DNA of 64,000 nt. It comes from Utricularia gibba (taxonomy: Eukaryota; Streptophyta; Magnoliopsida; Lamiales; Lentibulariaceae). The stretch spans positions 2,108,001 to 2,172,000 of the forward strand of contig NEEC01000015.1 in the NCBI GenBank assembly GCA_002189035.1. Reading direction: 5' to 3'. Below are positions 1 through 12,700 of the stretch, piece after piece (within the stretch, counting starts at the first letter, position 1; each line of letters starts with the position of its first letter). The notes under the pieces were generated by a model. That model was given only the letters and a program-made list of their open reading frames with translations, did not search any database and was not told the DNA's origin. The position numbers and the translations under genes are program-made.

Positions 1-398
1 AAAAAAAAAAAAACCATTTTGTGAGGCAGAAATTAATACAATAACACCTCTAAGGAATCACCATGCACAAATAAGTAGACATAACATGCGTTGGAGAACA
101 ACCCTCGCCTTGCATAACTCTGAGGATAAGCTATTTACATGACACATGCACACAATGCTTGAATAAAAAAAAGTTAAGCTGACATCTGCACAACTAGAAA
201 GTTCTTGGTATTGAGGAAGACTCTAATCATTATGCAGCCACACCAATCCATTACTTTTTGAGATAGTTTTATTTTTTTCCTTTTCATTAATATGAATCAT
301 CATTCACACGAATCATGTTTTAGAGCAGGAAAGAAATCATTTATAAGGGAATGCCACATAACTGGTGCAAAGCAAATGTCACAATAACAAGAACCTAC
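1..398 (-). other. Intron of the enhancer-of-polycomb-like gene, running off the left edge
   Basis: A consensus splice donor (GAG|GTAGGT read on the minus strand) closes the last visible exon at 399. Nothing between 398 and 1 resembles a coding exon on the minus strand: the frame is soon closed and the DNA is AT-rich with a terminal A-run. The remaining exons, which should carry the EPL domain, are expected beyond the window edge. Confidence 0.6.
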
Positions 399-3158
399 CT
401 CATTTGAGGGCAGGACAGCTTTGGTATGAGGTTTGCAATGCTGAGGGTATCCATATTCGAGTTCCTTTATATTGTCATGGGTGCAGTCCAAGATAGATAT
501 CCCTTTAATGAAAAGACAATGCTGCAAAATCTTGGATTCCAAGTAAAGCCATTTTGCTTTCTCCAGGCCAGAAAAACTATAGAATGCAAAGACCTGATGC
601 TTCTTCATATCATAAATGCTAAAAATCCGGAACCTTATTGAGGTCACAGGCAATCCCATGTTCCCATCCATGTATTCATTGCACTGACTGAAAAGAATCA
701 ATATCATGGAGACAAGTGATATAGCCTGCTTCAAGCAGCCTTCAAACAGGAGAAGTTTCAAACCAAGACTATTATCAAAAAAAATAATCTCAAGGAGAAC
801 AGCAGGGGAGGTGGTAACAATCACACCATTTTGAAGCATGAATATATGGTGTGCTAGCCAATAAGGCCCCAGTTCACATGCAAATTCCATGAATCGAATC
901 AAAGGAAGATGTATCTGAAATCTCACATCATTAGACTTCACCAGCACATCATTCAGTTTTAATAGGCCATCAAAACACCACAACGGTATGTTGGAATTCA
1001 TCCAACCAATATGCCTCCCCCCCTTAGTATCCATGAAGCTATTCACACATGCCTTAACTTTTTCAAAAACAGAACTACCTGTTATCAGACTTTCCCGATA
1101 TCTCCTTCTGACATAAACCACATTCTTTCCACTTAGCAAGTTTTTATTAGACAGAGAGCTATCTTGTGAGCAAAAGTTTCTCAATTTTCCTGCAACATCG
1201 GACTTCAAATTTATGTTATTTGCCTTCATTTTTTGACCAAGGAAATCAGCATCTGAGTCACCAGCCTCCCCCGATGAAATTGATGCTTCCAGAGACTGCT
1301 GTTCTTGTGAAGTCATCTGACCTTTCAAAGTTACTGATGACGATTTAGCAATCTGGGGTTGGCTTGCTAGCCATGATGCAATGGGCTCTGAATCAGGACA
1401 CTTCTCTGTTAACAAATTACCTTCTTCCTGATTAGTTTCCAGCTGTTTCTGGGAATATCTTTCCCCTGCTGCTCGTTTTCTAGATTTTGATCTGCCAGGA
1501 GCATCACTTGGCAGAAGCAAGATTTTGAATTTCTCCTCAGGAAGATTAACCCATTCTTCATCTCGATCATCGTACTTTATGTGATGAAGCTTAGATTCTG
1601 AATGGTACTCATCCACAAGGCCATAATACCAGCTCTCATCAAGTGGCCAAAATATTTTTATCCTTTGATTTAAAACCCAGTATGGATCCAAATCATCAGG
1701 AAGAATCTCATAAAAGTGCCTCCGCTTCCTTCTTGTCCCCTTGACTTTATCTTCCCTTCGAGGTCTCAGAGCTCTGCTCTTTTCATCAGCAGATGTAGAC
1801 TCCCTACCAGCCAATGACTTTGCATGTAAGCTAAATGAATCCCAAGTTGATGAACCTGTAGTGTATGATCCATCAGGCTTCTGAAATGCTGAATATCTTC
1901 TCCTTGAAGAATATCCCGTACAACTTGGATCAAATCTGGATGACAACATCCTTGCTGCATTTTTTTCAAGGTTCTCTTCATCCTCATCATCATCATCTAG
2001 GTGATCAGTGAAATGATTATTTGAAACTGAACTACCTGTAGAAGGCTCAGGCTTCTTTTTAAATGCTTCATCAGCATCTCTAAACATCAAATCCTTTTTT
2101 CCTGACCTTCTGTGGCCTTTAGATGTTCCATCACCATCTTTTACAGCGAGAGAACATCCATGGGGAGGTGACGTAGGATGAACATCACTCTGTTCTTTAA
2201 CTTCATGCCCTGCTGCTACCTCCACCATTGTTTTTGAATTTGGGTCACTGGACTTCACATCAGAATCTTTTCCCGCCCTTTTCTTCCGCCTTGCTTCTGT
2301 ATTCCCTCTTGCTACACCCTTAGCAGAAGCTGACTGATCATTGCTCTTTGCATCACTGGAATCAATTTTTAACCTTGAATTCAATTTTGATCTCCGTGAC
2401 TTAACTGTAATTTGGGGATCTTTCGCAGACTTCAGTTTTAGATGTAAATTCTCTTCTTTCACATCATGTGCAAGAGAATCAGAATGATCTATGGCACTTA
2501 CAGTAACTTCATCAACTTTTCCCTTCTTTAATTTTGCTTTTGAACTGATCACATTTACAGTTGACTTTGAGTCATTATTGAGTTTTAAATTTGAAATGAA
2601 ATCACAGGACCTTCCAGTGGTTTTTGTGTTCGACATGTGACCATTGGTAGCAGATGGAGTGCCTGATCTGTCTGAACTTCCACCCAGCGTGACCTCCTCC
2701 TGAGGTTCAGTAACTCCATTGGCAGTGTCAGATGCCTCCACATGATTGACTGAATTGGTAATTATTGAAGGATCATGAACTTGATCAATTTCTAACTTCT
2801 TACGCTCTATTGAACCACGAGGACGCTTTGGAATAACAAATGGGTCTCCGTTCTCAGAAAATTCTAATGAGATATTGTTGAAACCTTGACTCTTACCACC
2901 GGATTTTTGCTCTATTTTCCTACCATTTGCCCGCTCCTTCCTGATTCTTTTAGCCCCAGACTCAAAAAAACTCAAAGGAAACTCTTTTCTACTTTTCCTC
3001 TTCCTTTTCTTAACATTTTCATGTCCAATTTCATCAGAATTATCCTTCTTAGCCCCCCTCACTCTTGCAACTCTTGATTCATAGAGACTCTTGAGATCCA
3101 ACGAACGGTTTCTCCTAGGAATATCAGCAGCCCCACACTTATTCGAGCTGCTTTCCAT
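399..3158 (-). CDS. Enhancer of polycomb-like chromatin protein (partial, 3' end off window)
   Basis: One uninterrupted 920-codon exon beginning at the ATG at 3158 (MESSSNK) and ending at a splice donor. The N-terminal half is long, basic and low-complexity (RNGRK, KKRKRKSRK clusters). It is followed by a conserved NAARMLSSRFDPSC block and a Tudor-like module near residues 515-560 (FYEILPDDLDPYWVLNQRI, WYYGLVDEY, HHIKYDDRDEEWVNL). A globular region then carries LLLFEGCLKQA and LPVTSIRFR, typical of plant EPL-like proteins such as Arabidopsis At4g32620 (recalled from memory). In yeast and animals EPL proteins scaffold NuA4/TIP60 histone acetyltransferase; a chromatin role here is by family. 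The EPL domain itself should lie in exons beyond the left edge. A splice-donor-like site near 3426-3425 on the minus strand suggests an intron in the 5' leader. Confidence 0.85.
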
Positions 3159-4155
3159 CAACAACCCGAAAACTCAATCACCCAAACACACTCGGACTTG
3201 CTCTCATGTTCCATTCAGATCTTCCAAACGAAAGTCCACCACGAAACATCCAACCCCAACAAAAAAATCCTCCACGCCAAATAAATTATATAAAAACGCA
3301 ACATATTTTCTGAAACGAAGAAACGATCTAAAGTAAGTGATCTACAAATCACAGCATAAAAAATCCCTATACTCACAAATCACGCATGCAATTAACATCG
3401 GGCTCAATAAGCAAGCAAATCTTACCTGCACGGGCAAATACCGTAAACTTCCCATCGGGAATGGGGATCAAGCAGCAGAAGTGATTCAATTTCAGCAGAT
3501 CACGAAGAGGGGATGACACAAATTCAGCACCGATTTGAAGCCCTAATTTTAGTTCACCGTTTTCCAATTTTCCTTTTTACCCCCCAAAAATCTGTTTATA
3601 GTAAATTCGTCTAATTTTCAATTTCCTCGATTTTGTCGTGGCTGGACGGGTTAGGGATCAAATTTATGTGGCCACGTGGATAGGTTATCCACCGAGGATC
3701 TAAACAGTTTTTTGTTTTCGCAATCCAACGGTAGGAATCGAAAGTAGATCTGTAGCCTTTCCACTTTTAAGAGAAGATCCGGTACGTTGATTTGCGATTC
3801 TCAGATTTGAGGACGTGGCGCAAAACTGGAGTACTTTCATATATCTTCTTCCTTTTCCAAGCCTCCGCGCGTTGTCAAACCCTAGACTCCGCCTCTGTTT
3901 TGATTCTGCACTCTATCCTTGTGGGACTCCTTTTCAGATTCATCGAGATACTGCGTTGGGAAAGATTGTTTCTTTGATCGAGTTTATTGTTAATAAATTA
4001 AATAGATTTTGGACTTTTTTTCCGACCGATTGGTATTTTGATTTGGATATTGTCGGGTGGTGAATTTATTCGCTTTTTGGGGGATTCAATCTTGTGCGTG
4101 GTTTTCGTTTCCTCAATTGCGTTTTTCTTTTTTTGTCTTAACGCGTGAGTTGGAA
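3159..4155. promoter_or_regulatory. Divergent (head-to-head) promoter with a palindromic G-box
   Basis: This 1-kb interval separates two start codons that face away from each other: the EPL-like gene to the left and a Lys/Glu-rich gene to the right. A palindromic G-box CACGTG (bZIP/bHLH site) sits at 3673-3678 near the middle. Both 5' leaders are within the interval, and the left one probably contains an intron. Control of both genes from this region is inferred from position. Confidence 0.5.
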
Positions 4156-5854
4156 ATGGTGGGAAGAGGTAGTAGGAGGGATGAAGGATCGTTCACGGTT
4201 AGCAACTCTAATGTGTTTGCTGCTCTGGAGAGTTTGAAGAAGAAGAAGAAGTCTGATAAGGAGAAGGGAACTTCCAAGGGGAGTAAGGGATCTTCCAAAG
4301 GTGATGGTTCTGGGAAGCCGAAGGAGGTTGAGGAGGAAAAGCAAGTTTACTGGGCTCCAGCGCCCTTGACTGTGAAGTCATGGGCCGATGTTGACGACGA
4401 AGATGATGACGATTACTATGCTACCACAGCTCCTCCTAATGCGATATGGGGTGGTTCTGGTTCTGATAAAGCTGAAGAATTGCATAAACCTGATATTATC
4501 GAGGTATGGCAATGAAAAGCTTTTTGCTTTTTTGTGTCATTTGGTGTGAACTCTTGTGTTCTTTTGAGCTTCATGACTGTTATCTGGTTACCTGTGGATT
4601 GGTCTTTCACGGCTTTGAGTCCGATGACATTTGTTTCCTAAAAGAGGACGTTTTTTTATATCGTGTTGTCGCTCGTAATGCTGATAAAGATCTAATCTTG
4701 TATGCATTTTATTTTCATCATCTATGAATGAGTAACTTGCTCGGGCTCATATGTGCTACGTTTGTGAGTGATTTCAACTGCTTCGCTATGTTTATAAAAT
4801 ATATTCAAGTTTTTATCTTTCACTGCCTTAAGTCCGATGCCATTTTTTATTTCTAAAGGAGGCTGCTTTTATTGTGTTATTGCCCATAATGTTCAGAATG
4901 ATGCAGTATCTTTCACATTGTTGTTGGTGGTTTCATCTTTGTTTTTGATTGGTATTTTAAAACTGGTTTTTGGAAAAGATTTTTCTACTGTGAAATACGG
5001 CTAGTTCTTGAATCCAATAATCAGTAGTAACAGATCATGCATTCGCAGGTCTAAATTCTGGGAAAGATTTTTTTACTGTAGTTCTGGTTATGGTTGTCAC
5101 TTGAATAGGAAAGTGAAAGTGAAGATGAACTTCTTGATGAGGATGTTGATGATGATGCAGAAGATGAGCATGATCATGAATCAGATGTCCAAAAGCAGGC
5201 TGACCCTGTGGTTAAAGAGCCTCTTGAGCTTCCTCCTGCACGCAAGGAAGCTGAGAGACAGCTTTCCAAGAAGGAGAGGAAGAAGAAGGAGCTCGCCGAA
5301 CTGGAAGCTATACTAGCTGATTTTGGAGTAAACCCACAAGAGAAAGCTAAAGATGAAAATTCTGGTAATCATATCACTTCCTGTAGCATAGCAAATTTGC
5401 CATCTCTTGAGTTGTTGTTCATCTGGGTTTGAATTAAAATCTTGGAGCTATACTAGCTGATTATTTATGTTGTAGAGAGCCTGAAGGATAGCAAGGAGAA
5501 GCAACTAAATGGAGATGAAGACAAGAATCATATTGCTCCTACTGAATCCAAGGCTGCAAAAAAGAAGAAAAACAAGGACAAGGCTCCCAAAGATGCCAAG
5601 GAGCTTCAAGATCAGCCCAATACTTCATCTCCTTCTAGTGGGCATGAGGCCGGGATCAAGAAGCAGGAGACGACAACAACGCTGACGTGAAAGAGCGGCT
5701 GAAGAAGGTCGCCCTTGCCAAGAAAAAGAAATCCAACAAGGAAATGGACGGTGCTGCAAGAGCCGTTGCTATGGAGGCTGCAGCAAGAAGTGCTAAGCTG
5801 GCTGCTGCTAAAAAGAAAGAGAAGAACCATTACAACCAACAGCCAACACGGTAA
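4156..5854 (+). CDS. Lys/Glu/Asp-rich plant protein of unknown function, with an apparent frameshift
   Basis: Three exons: 4156-4503, 5109-5364 and 5476 onward, with clean GT-AG junctions in matching phase. The start is the ATG of MVGRGSRRDEGSF. Features in order: Ser/Lys-rich N-terminus, VYWAPAPLTVKSWADVDDEDDDDYY, APPNAIWGG, an acidic stretch (ESESEDELLDE), a coiled-coil-like basic helix (RKEAERQLSKKERKKKELAELEAILADFG) and a Lys-rich tail. In the printed sequence the frame stops at 5688-5690, but another frame continues at once with a well-formed tail (DDNNADVKERLKKVALAKKKK ... EKNHYNQQPTR) and stops at 5852-5854. One extra base in the GGG run near 5651-5653 would join them into 327 aa. No enzymatic domain is visible; the composition suggests a nuclear or nucleolar RNA- or chromatin-associated protein, which is inference. 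Confidence 0.7.
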
Positions 5855-6721
5855 ATGAGTAGCCGCATATCACCTCCGGTAAAATCATGGTCATCTCCAT
5901 CGACAGTTTTGCCTTACAGAAACGCTAGATGGCTCTCTGTGTTTCCTATTTATTGGGAACTTGTTTCAGTATGGAATTTTAGACCAGTTGGTGAAGGAGG
6001 TTTCCCTTCTTTGTAATGGTGGCGCGTTCTATCGTGCTTGTAATGTTTTTTAAGGCCACACTCCATCCTCCATACAGCGACGGTCAAAAACAGACAGTGA
6101 CGTCAGCAAACTGTAAGAATTCTATTTACACTTGAAAATGTGACATTTATTGTAAGATCAAAATATCACACAAAAATCCAAATGGGCCGCTTTGTATTGG
6201 GCGGTTACTAATTTGGCCCATAATATTAAAATACTTTTGTTTAGTGGGCTGGGACCCATGGGTAGCGTATCTGACATGTGTTCATCCTCCTCGTGTTCTT
6301 CATTTGTGAGTCAGGCTGCCGGTTTCTTCGTCATTGATCCCAAACCTGCACGATTAAGGGAGCTTAAGGAGCAATTTGGATTTCTCTTAACAGCGTATTT
6401 TGATTACGCGGCCACTGAAACCTGCACCATTCTGGCCGGATGGTGGTGCGCAAGTTTACGTGTATGTAGCTTGTCTTTTCGTGTTTGCTTCATTTGTTAC
6501 TCGGGTGATTTATTTCTGGGTTTTCTGGATATCTCGAGCTCATTTGCTTTGTATTCGTTTCCAAGATATTGCCTGCAAGATGTTTTGGTTTCTGATTTTT
6601 CCTTTTTATTGTCACTGACTGGATATTTTTACTAGTGTTCAATTCTGCTGAAATAGGGGGGACTAAGGCTAGCTCTTGGTCCCCTGAAAATGAGTTCTAG
6701 AAGATGCTGGTAGTTGGAGAT
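5855..6721 (+). promoter_or_regulatory. 3' UTR of the preceding gene, then TIC236 promoter and 5' leader
   Basis: The first part is AT-rich 3' UTR. Three TGGGCY site II motifs (TCP-binding elements typical of housekeeping and organelle-protein genes) follow at 6183-6188, 6215-6220 (reverse) and 6245-6250. A probable leader exon comes next, with a donor-like ACGT|GTATGT near 6461 and an acceptor-like GAAATAG|GG near 6655, so the TIC236 leader probably contains an intron. Upstream ATGs in the leader (6259, 6274) open short frames that are not convincing coding exons. Confidence 0.45.
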
Positions 6722-9700
6722 ATGAGACTTGAACTCCAAAAACAATTTCTTGGGGTTCCACTATATTGCCCTGTACGTGGGAAAAGAAGGAAGAAAGGTC
6801 ATGAGTACACTAGGGGAGTCAAAACTAATCCTTCTGGAATACGTTCATTACCCTTATGTTCATACTCGAAGAAACCTCAATGGATACTTGAGGGTAAAAA
6901 ATTCATGCGCTTCTGTGGAGCAAATGTGGAATTATTGTGGAAGACGCTTGAACAAAGGAGCGGATGGATGATCAATTCCGTGAAAGGGTCCATTACTCAG
7001 AGCAAGACCTTGTCTAAGTTTGTGACCCCTGTATGGGAAGAGCGGTTATTACTTTTTAGGTGCTCCGTCTTTTTCACTGTGATATCAGGGGTCTCTTTAT
7101 TAATTTGGTATGGACAATCAAAAGCAAAAGTCTATATTGAATCAAAGCTTCTACCTTCTGTATGCACGCTTATCAGTGACCAAATCCAAAGGGACCTTGA
7201 TTTTGGTAAAGTCAGGAGGATTTCACCTCTAAGCATCACATTAGAATCATGCTCAGTTGGACCGCATACAGAAGAGTTTTCGTGTGCAGAGGTTCCAACT
7301 ATGAAGCTGCGGATACACCCATTTTCAAGCCTTAGAAGAGGTAAAATTGTTGTTGATGCTGTTCTTTCTAATCCAACTGTCTTGGTAGCACAAAAAAGGA
7401 ACTTCACTTGGCTAGGGATACCCTATTCAGAAGGCTTTCCAAAGAAACACTTATCCACGGAAGAAGGAATTGACTCCCGTACAAGAACTAGGAGGATTGC
7501 AAGAGAGGAAGCTGCTATGCAGTGGGAGAATGAAAGAGACAATGCAGCACGGATATCTGCTGAAAAAGGTTATATCCTTTCTGATTCCAGCGCCATTCCA
7601 GAAGGTAGTCTTTTAAAAGAGAATGCCATCCTATCTTCAAGATTGGGAGCCCCTGATCCATTTCTTTCTATTGATGAAAAATTGCACTGGAGAGATCATC
7701 ATTGCATTGATGTCGCTGGAGAATATGATTCCAAACATGCTGACTTAGAGAAAACTTTTGGAAAAAGTAACATAAACGCAGAAGTTAGTGTCTGGTCTAG
7801 ATTTATGCAAGGCTCCACCTCCAATAAGTTTAAAAGGAAGACTAATGGACGAGATGTATCTTTGCTAAGTAATGCTTCCAAATCTAGACTTCTTGAGCAA
7901 AGTGCATTAGCAGCCTGTGCTTTCTTTCAAGGACCATCTAACCAGGATATTGTTAAATCTGATGAGAGATTTCCTGGATCTGATGCTGCAGCAGGTATTT
8001 CACCGCTTCAAAGAAACGATACTGCAACTACTGAAGGAGATTCCATGAGCCAGTTTAAGGTTGAACACATTGACAATGATGAATTGGATGTTATACAGAA
8101 TGCATTTAGAAATAAAGTGGTGCCACGAACTGAAACCCATCCCAAAACAACCCTTGGGTCTGGAAAACATGCTGCAAAACCATCTCAGAATGAAAATATT
8201 CTTGAGCCTTATCTTTCGACTGCTGTTAGGAGTGTAAAATCTACGGTCTCCAATGATGAGTCCTTGTCCAAGCACAGTTCCTTAAGGATTGATGGAGATG
8301 ATATTCATCCCAAAGTTGATGTCGTCCACACGAATTTGATTCAAGAGGAGATACGTGCCAATGATGATGTTTTTGAGAGTCAAAGGGACTTGAGCTATGA
8401 TGCGTGTGGTCTGAGAGATCATGCCTCAAGTTCTGTGAGCCATGTAGGGAAATTTTGGTATTTGAGTTCCATCTGGTTCAACATTTGGCATGAAAAACTT
8501 CAATCAAGTCTTACATTTTTTATGTGCAGATGGTGACTTTGGAGATGAGCAAGGGAGTTGAGAATACATCCTCAGATCTGATTGAGATAAGTGATGAAGA
8601 AACTGCTCCTGGAATAGAGAAAACAATACCTTTTGTTCTTGATTCTGTGTATTTTAAAGGTGGCACACTCATGCTTCTTGGGTATGGTGATGCCGAACCA
8701 AGGTGATACATTTTTTTTTTTCTGTGGATAATTTTCTACATTTGATTTATTTTTCTGTGGCATGGTGTTTTTTTCTTTTTTTGGAAGTTGATCTCTCCTT
8801 AGTTCGTTCTTTTTTTATGATGCCGAAGAAGAGAATTTGGAGCCTCCACATTAGAACTTCTAGTTATGTTAGGATTTAAAAATTAGTCCCGCAGATGATG
8901 ACTGCTGCTTTTATAGTTACTGTCTTTTCAGTAGAACATGTTTGATCGTTTTTAATTGGAATATTCTTTATTATCATCTTTTTTTATTGGTGCTTGTAGA
9001 GAAATGGAGGTCAGTAGTGGGCATGCGAAGTTTCAAAATAACTATAGCAGTGTGCATGTGCAGCTTAGTGGAAATTGCAGGACATGGAGATCAGATGCGA
9101 GCTGCAAAGATGGCGGATGGTTATCAGTAGATGTTTATGCAGATGTCATTGAGCAGAAATGGCATGCAAATCTGAAAACAGTCAATCTTTTTGTTCCGGT
9201 ATTGGTCAAGTCAATCAGAGCTTGTTGATGGTGTTTAGTCCATTTTATGTGACTTTGTAATATGAGGTTCTGCATGCTTCTTGTGTAGCTTTTTGAGAGA
9301 ATTATTGATCTTCCCATTTCTTGGTCAAAAGGAAGAGCTAATGGCGAGGTAATCCTGTACTTCATTACTTGGATCTTTTTTATGATTTTCAAGTTTGGAT
9401 TATGTAGAGTAGAGTCGTGAGCATTATATATATATATATATATTTATTTATTTATTTATATTGTTATTGCTTATAGCCTACTTTACAGCAGTTAATGCTA
9501 TTTATTTTTAACCAAACATGTGATGTTTTTACCTGATGTTCGTGGGAATTTTCATACAATGTGCACTTTTTCCTAGGTTCATATATGCATGTCAAGAGGA
9601 GAAACCTTTCCCAATCTTCATGGGCAGCTTGATGTCACTGGGTTGGATTTTCAAATATACGATTCTCCATCATCTTTCTTGGTATGTTTTTTTTTCTATA

Positions 9701-12700
9701 ATTTTATGTTTTCAATGTCACTCTACCAAGCTTGTAGTCTTCCAATATTATAGTAGGTCTTTTGTTTAATGCTGCATTGTTGTCCATCTTTTGGATCTTT
9801 TTCCCCTTAAAGTTCTCAAGGTATAATGTCCTCTTTCTGTGCAGGATATGTCTGCAAGCCTATTCTTTCGTGCACAGCGAATATTTTTGCACAATTCCCG
9901 AGGTTGGTTTGGTGACATTCCATTGGAAGCATCCGGAGATTTTGGAATTGATCCTGAGGAAGGAGAATACCACTTGATGTGTCAGGTGTGTTAGTAATTT
10001 GACAGGACTCGTATGATTCCACTTCCCCTCCCATGTTCATGAACTCTAGGTGCTGGTGTTTTAGGTCCCGTCTGTAGAGGTGAATGCATTGATGAAAACG
10101 TTCAAGATGAGGCCTCTGCTGTTCCCTGTACGTATCTAGTACTTCTGATACATTACTTTTCCTTTGATCTCTAGTATTTTTCCATTTCTTGTGTTTCCTT
10201 TTTTCTTGTAAGAATTTTTTTTTAGATCTTCGTTTGGTCAGCCAAGTTGGACTTAAGGTTTCTTCGCTACTTTTCATTAGGTTCACTTTGCTATCTTGTT
10301 TCTTTTAAACCTGATCAATGTATTGTTTTGGCATCAGTTGGCTGGATCAGTAACAGCTGTATTCAATTGTCAAGGGCCATTGGATGCCCCTGTGTTCATC
10401 GGAAGTGCGTTGGTTTCAAGGAAGCTCATCCATTTTCCGGCCGTTACACCTCAATCAGCAGCATATGAAACAGTAGTGAACTGCAAAGAAGCTGGTGCTG
10501 TGGCTGCTGTCGACTGTGTCCCATTCTCATATATATCTGCTAACTTTACCTTTAATACTGATAATTGTGTGAGTGTTAAAGTTAAAAAAAATGGAATATG
10601 GTTGCTTTTGTCCATCTGTGTTTTAATTGCCCTAATGCTTGAACAAGACAGGTTGCTGATCTCTATGGAATCAGGGCTACACTTGTCGATGGAGGTGAAA
10701 TTCGTGGAGCAGGGAATGCCTGGATATGTCCTGAGGTGATTTTTTTTTTTTTAATCAACACACAACTCACTCACTCTTCAAGTAAACGGGAATTGAAGCT
10801 CAACCATGCAACCTAAGCTCATCCTATATTCTCACATTACTTAATCATATACCTCCCCAGATTTTTTGAGGGATTGATTTGAATATAACAGCAGAACAGA
10901 GATATGGTGCTTGCTACTGTTTATCTACAATCAAGTACTTATGCTAGTGGTCTCTAAAATCTTTGGGAACTGGATATAAAATGCGCATTCACTAGCAATC
11001 CCTCTTAGCACTTCAAATTTCTGCATTCCTTGGGTATAGTGAGAACACAATGCAATTGTGAAACGGTAGGGGTGATGCTGTGATTCTGTTTGTTGGTGGT
11101 AATCAGTTCAGCATGCGATAAAGTTAACTACCTAGTGGATCTTTATTTCTCAGTCGAGTGGGATTTTCAGAAATTCATGTTTAACGTCTGATATTGCTTT
11201 GTTTTGTTTTTGTTTTTTTGTTTTTATTTTTATTTTTATTTTTATTTTTTTTTGTAGAACTAATTTCGATCTTGAGTCTGATAAAGTAATGAGTTGAATA
11301 TGATGGATATCATAGGGTGAGGTGGACGATACAGCAATGGATGTGAACTTCTCAGGCAACTTCTGTTTTGATAAAATAATGCACCGGTATGTGCCTGGAT
11401 ACCTTCATAATATGCCATTCAAATTAGGCGATCTGAATGGGGAAACAAAGGTTTCAGGCTCATTGTTTAGACCGTAAGTCCTTTTTAATATCTTTACTAC
11501 AGAAGTTTCATGTGTGGACGGAACTATGATGGAAAGTAGTTTTCTCAAAACAACAGGAGGTTTGATATCAAGTGGAATGCCCCAAAGGCTGAGGGATCGT
11601 TCTCCGATGCACGTGGAGATGTTATTATCTGCCATGATTATATATGCATCAATTCCTCCTCTGCTGCGTTTGAACTTTTCACAAAAATCTTAACCTCATA
11701 TCCTGATAACAACTGTTTAAACTGGAGAGAGTATGGTCAAGTTTCTGTCATGCCTTTCTCTGTCGAAGGGGTTGAGCTGGACCTAAGAATGCAAAACTTT
11801 GAGTTTTTCAACTCTGCTTCCTCGTATAGCTTTGATACCCTGAGGCCTGTGCATTTGAAAGCAACTGGTCGGATTAAATTTCAAGGTGAAGTAAATAAGA
11901 AAAGAACCAGCATTGATGGTCTACCCATCTCTGACAAAGAATCAGTAGTGCCAGTGGAAGAATGTGATGCTGGGAGTGAGAGTGTCACCGGTGATGTTAC
12001 GATATCAGGTCTAAAGCTCAATCAACTTGTGCTTGCTCCTCAGTTGGCTGGAAAAATGAGCATTACGTCTAATGGTATCAAGGTCAACTTCAACAACAAT
12101 TTAGTTATTCAATGTCATATTGATCCGTAATCCTACTTATCATTTGATTAGCTGTGTTCTTAAAATAAGAATGTGCCTCCACTCTCAGAGTGATCTAAGT
12201 CATCTGAGATGAGCCATGTCAGTGAAAGTCAATTAAAATTATGAAATTTTGCGCTCTCTTGTGTTGCTTTTTTTTTTAACACAGTAGTTTACAATTTTGT
12301 GATCTGTTATCAAGATTTTCTTGTTTCTCTGAATACGAAATAATCTTGACATCAATTTTGGGCTCTGCCCTTTTGATGATTCAGTTTGATGCTACGGGCC
12401 GACCAGATGAAAATCTAGCAATAGAATATATGGGACCCCTACAGTCAAGTTCTGAAGAAAATCTAGCTGGAAAGCTGCTATCTTTTACCCTGCAGAAAGG
12501 TCACCTGAAAGCGAATGCTTGTTATCGACCTCTACATTCAGCTAGCTTGGAGGTTTTGATCATCTAAGCTCCTTATTAAGAAAATGTTTGTTACCGACCT
12601 GTACATGTGCTTTTTTTTGGCATACAGGTACGTCATTTACCACTGGATGAATTAGAGTTAGCTTCACTTCGTGGAACGATCTCAAGGGTAAGCTTTACTA

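Noticed and set aside
6192-6635. 147-codon plus-strand frame ahead of TIC236
   Set aside because: It lies over the promoter and leader motifs; its Ser/Cys/Phe-rich translation resembles no protein. Treated as leader sequence.
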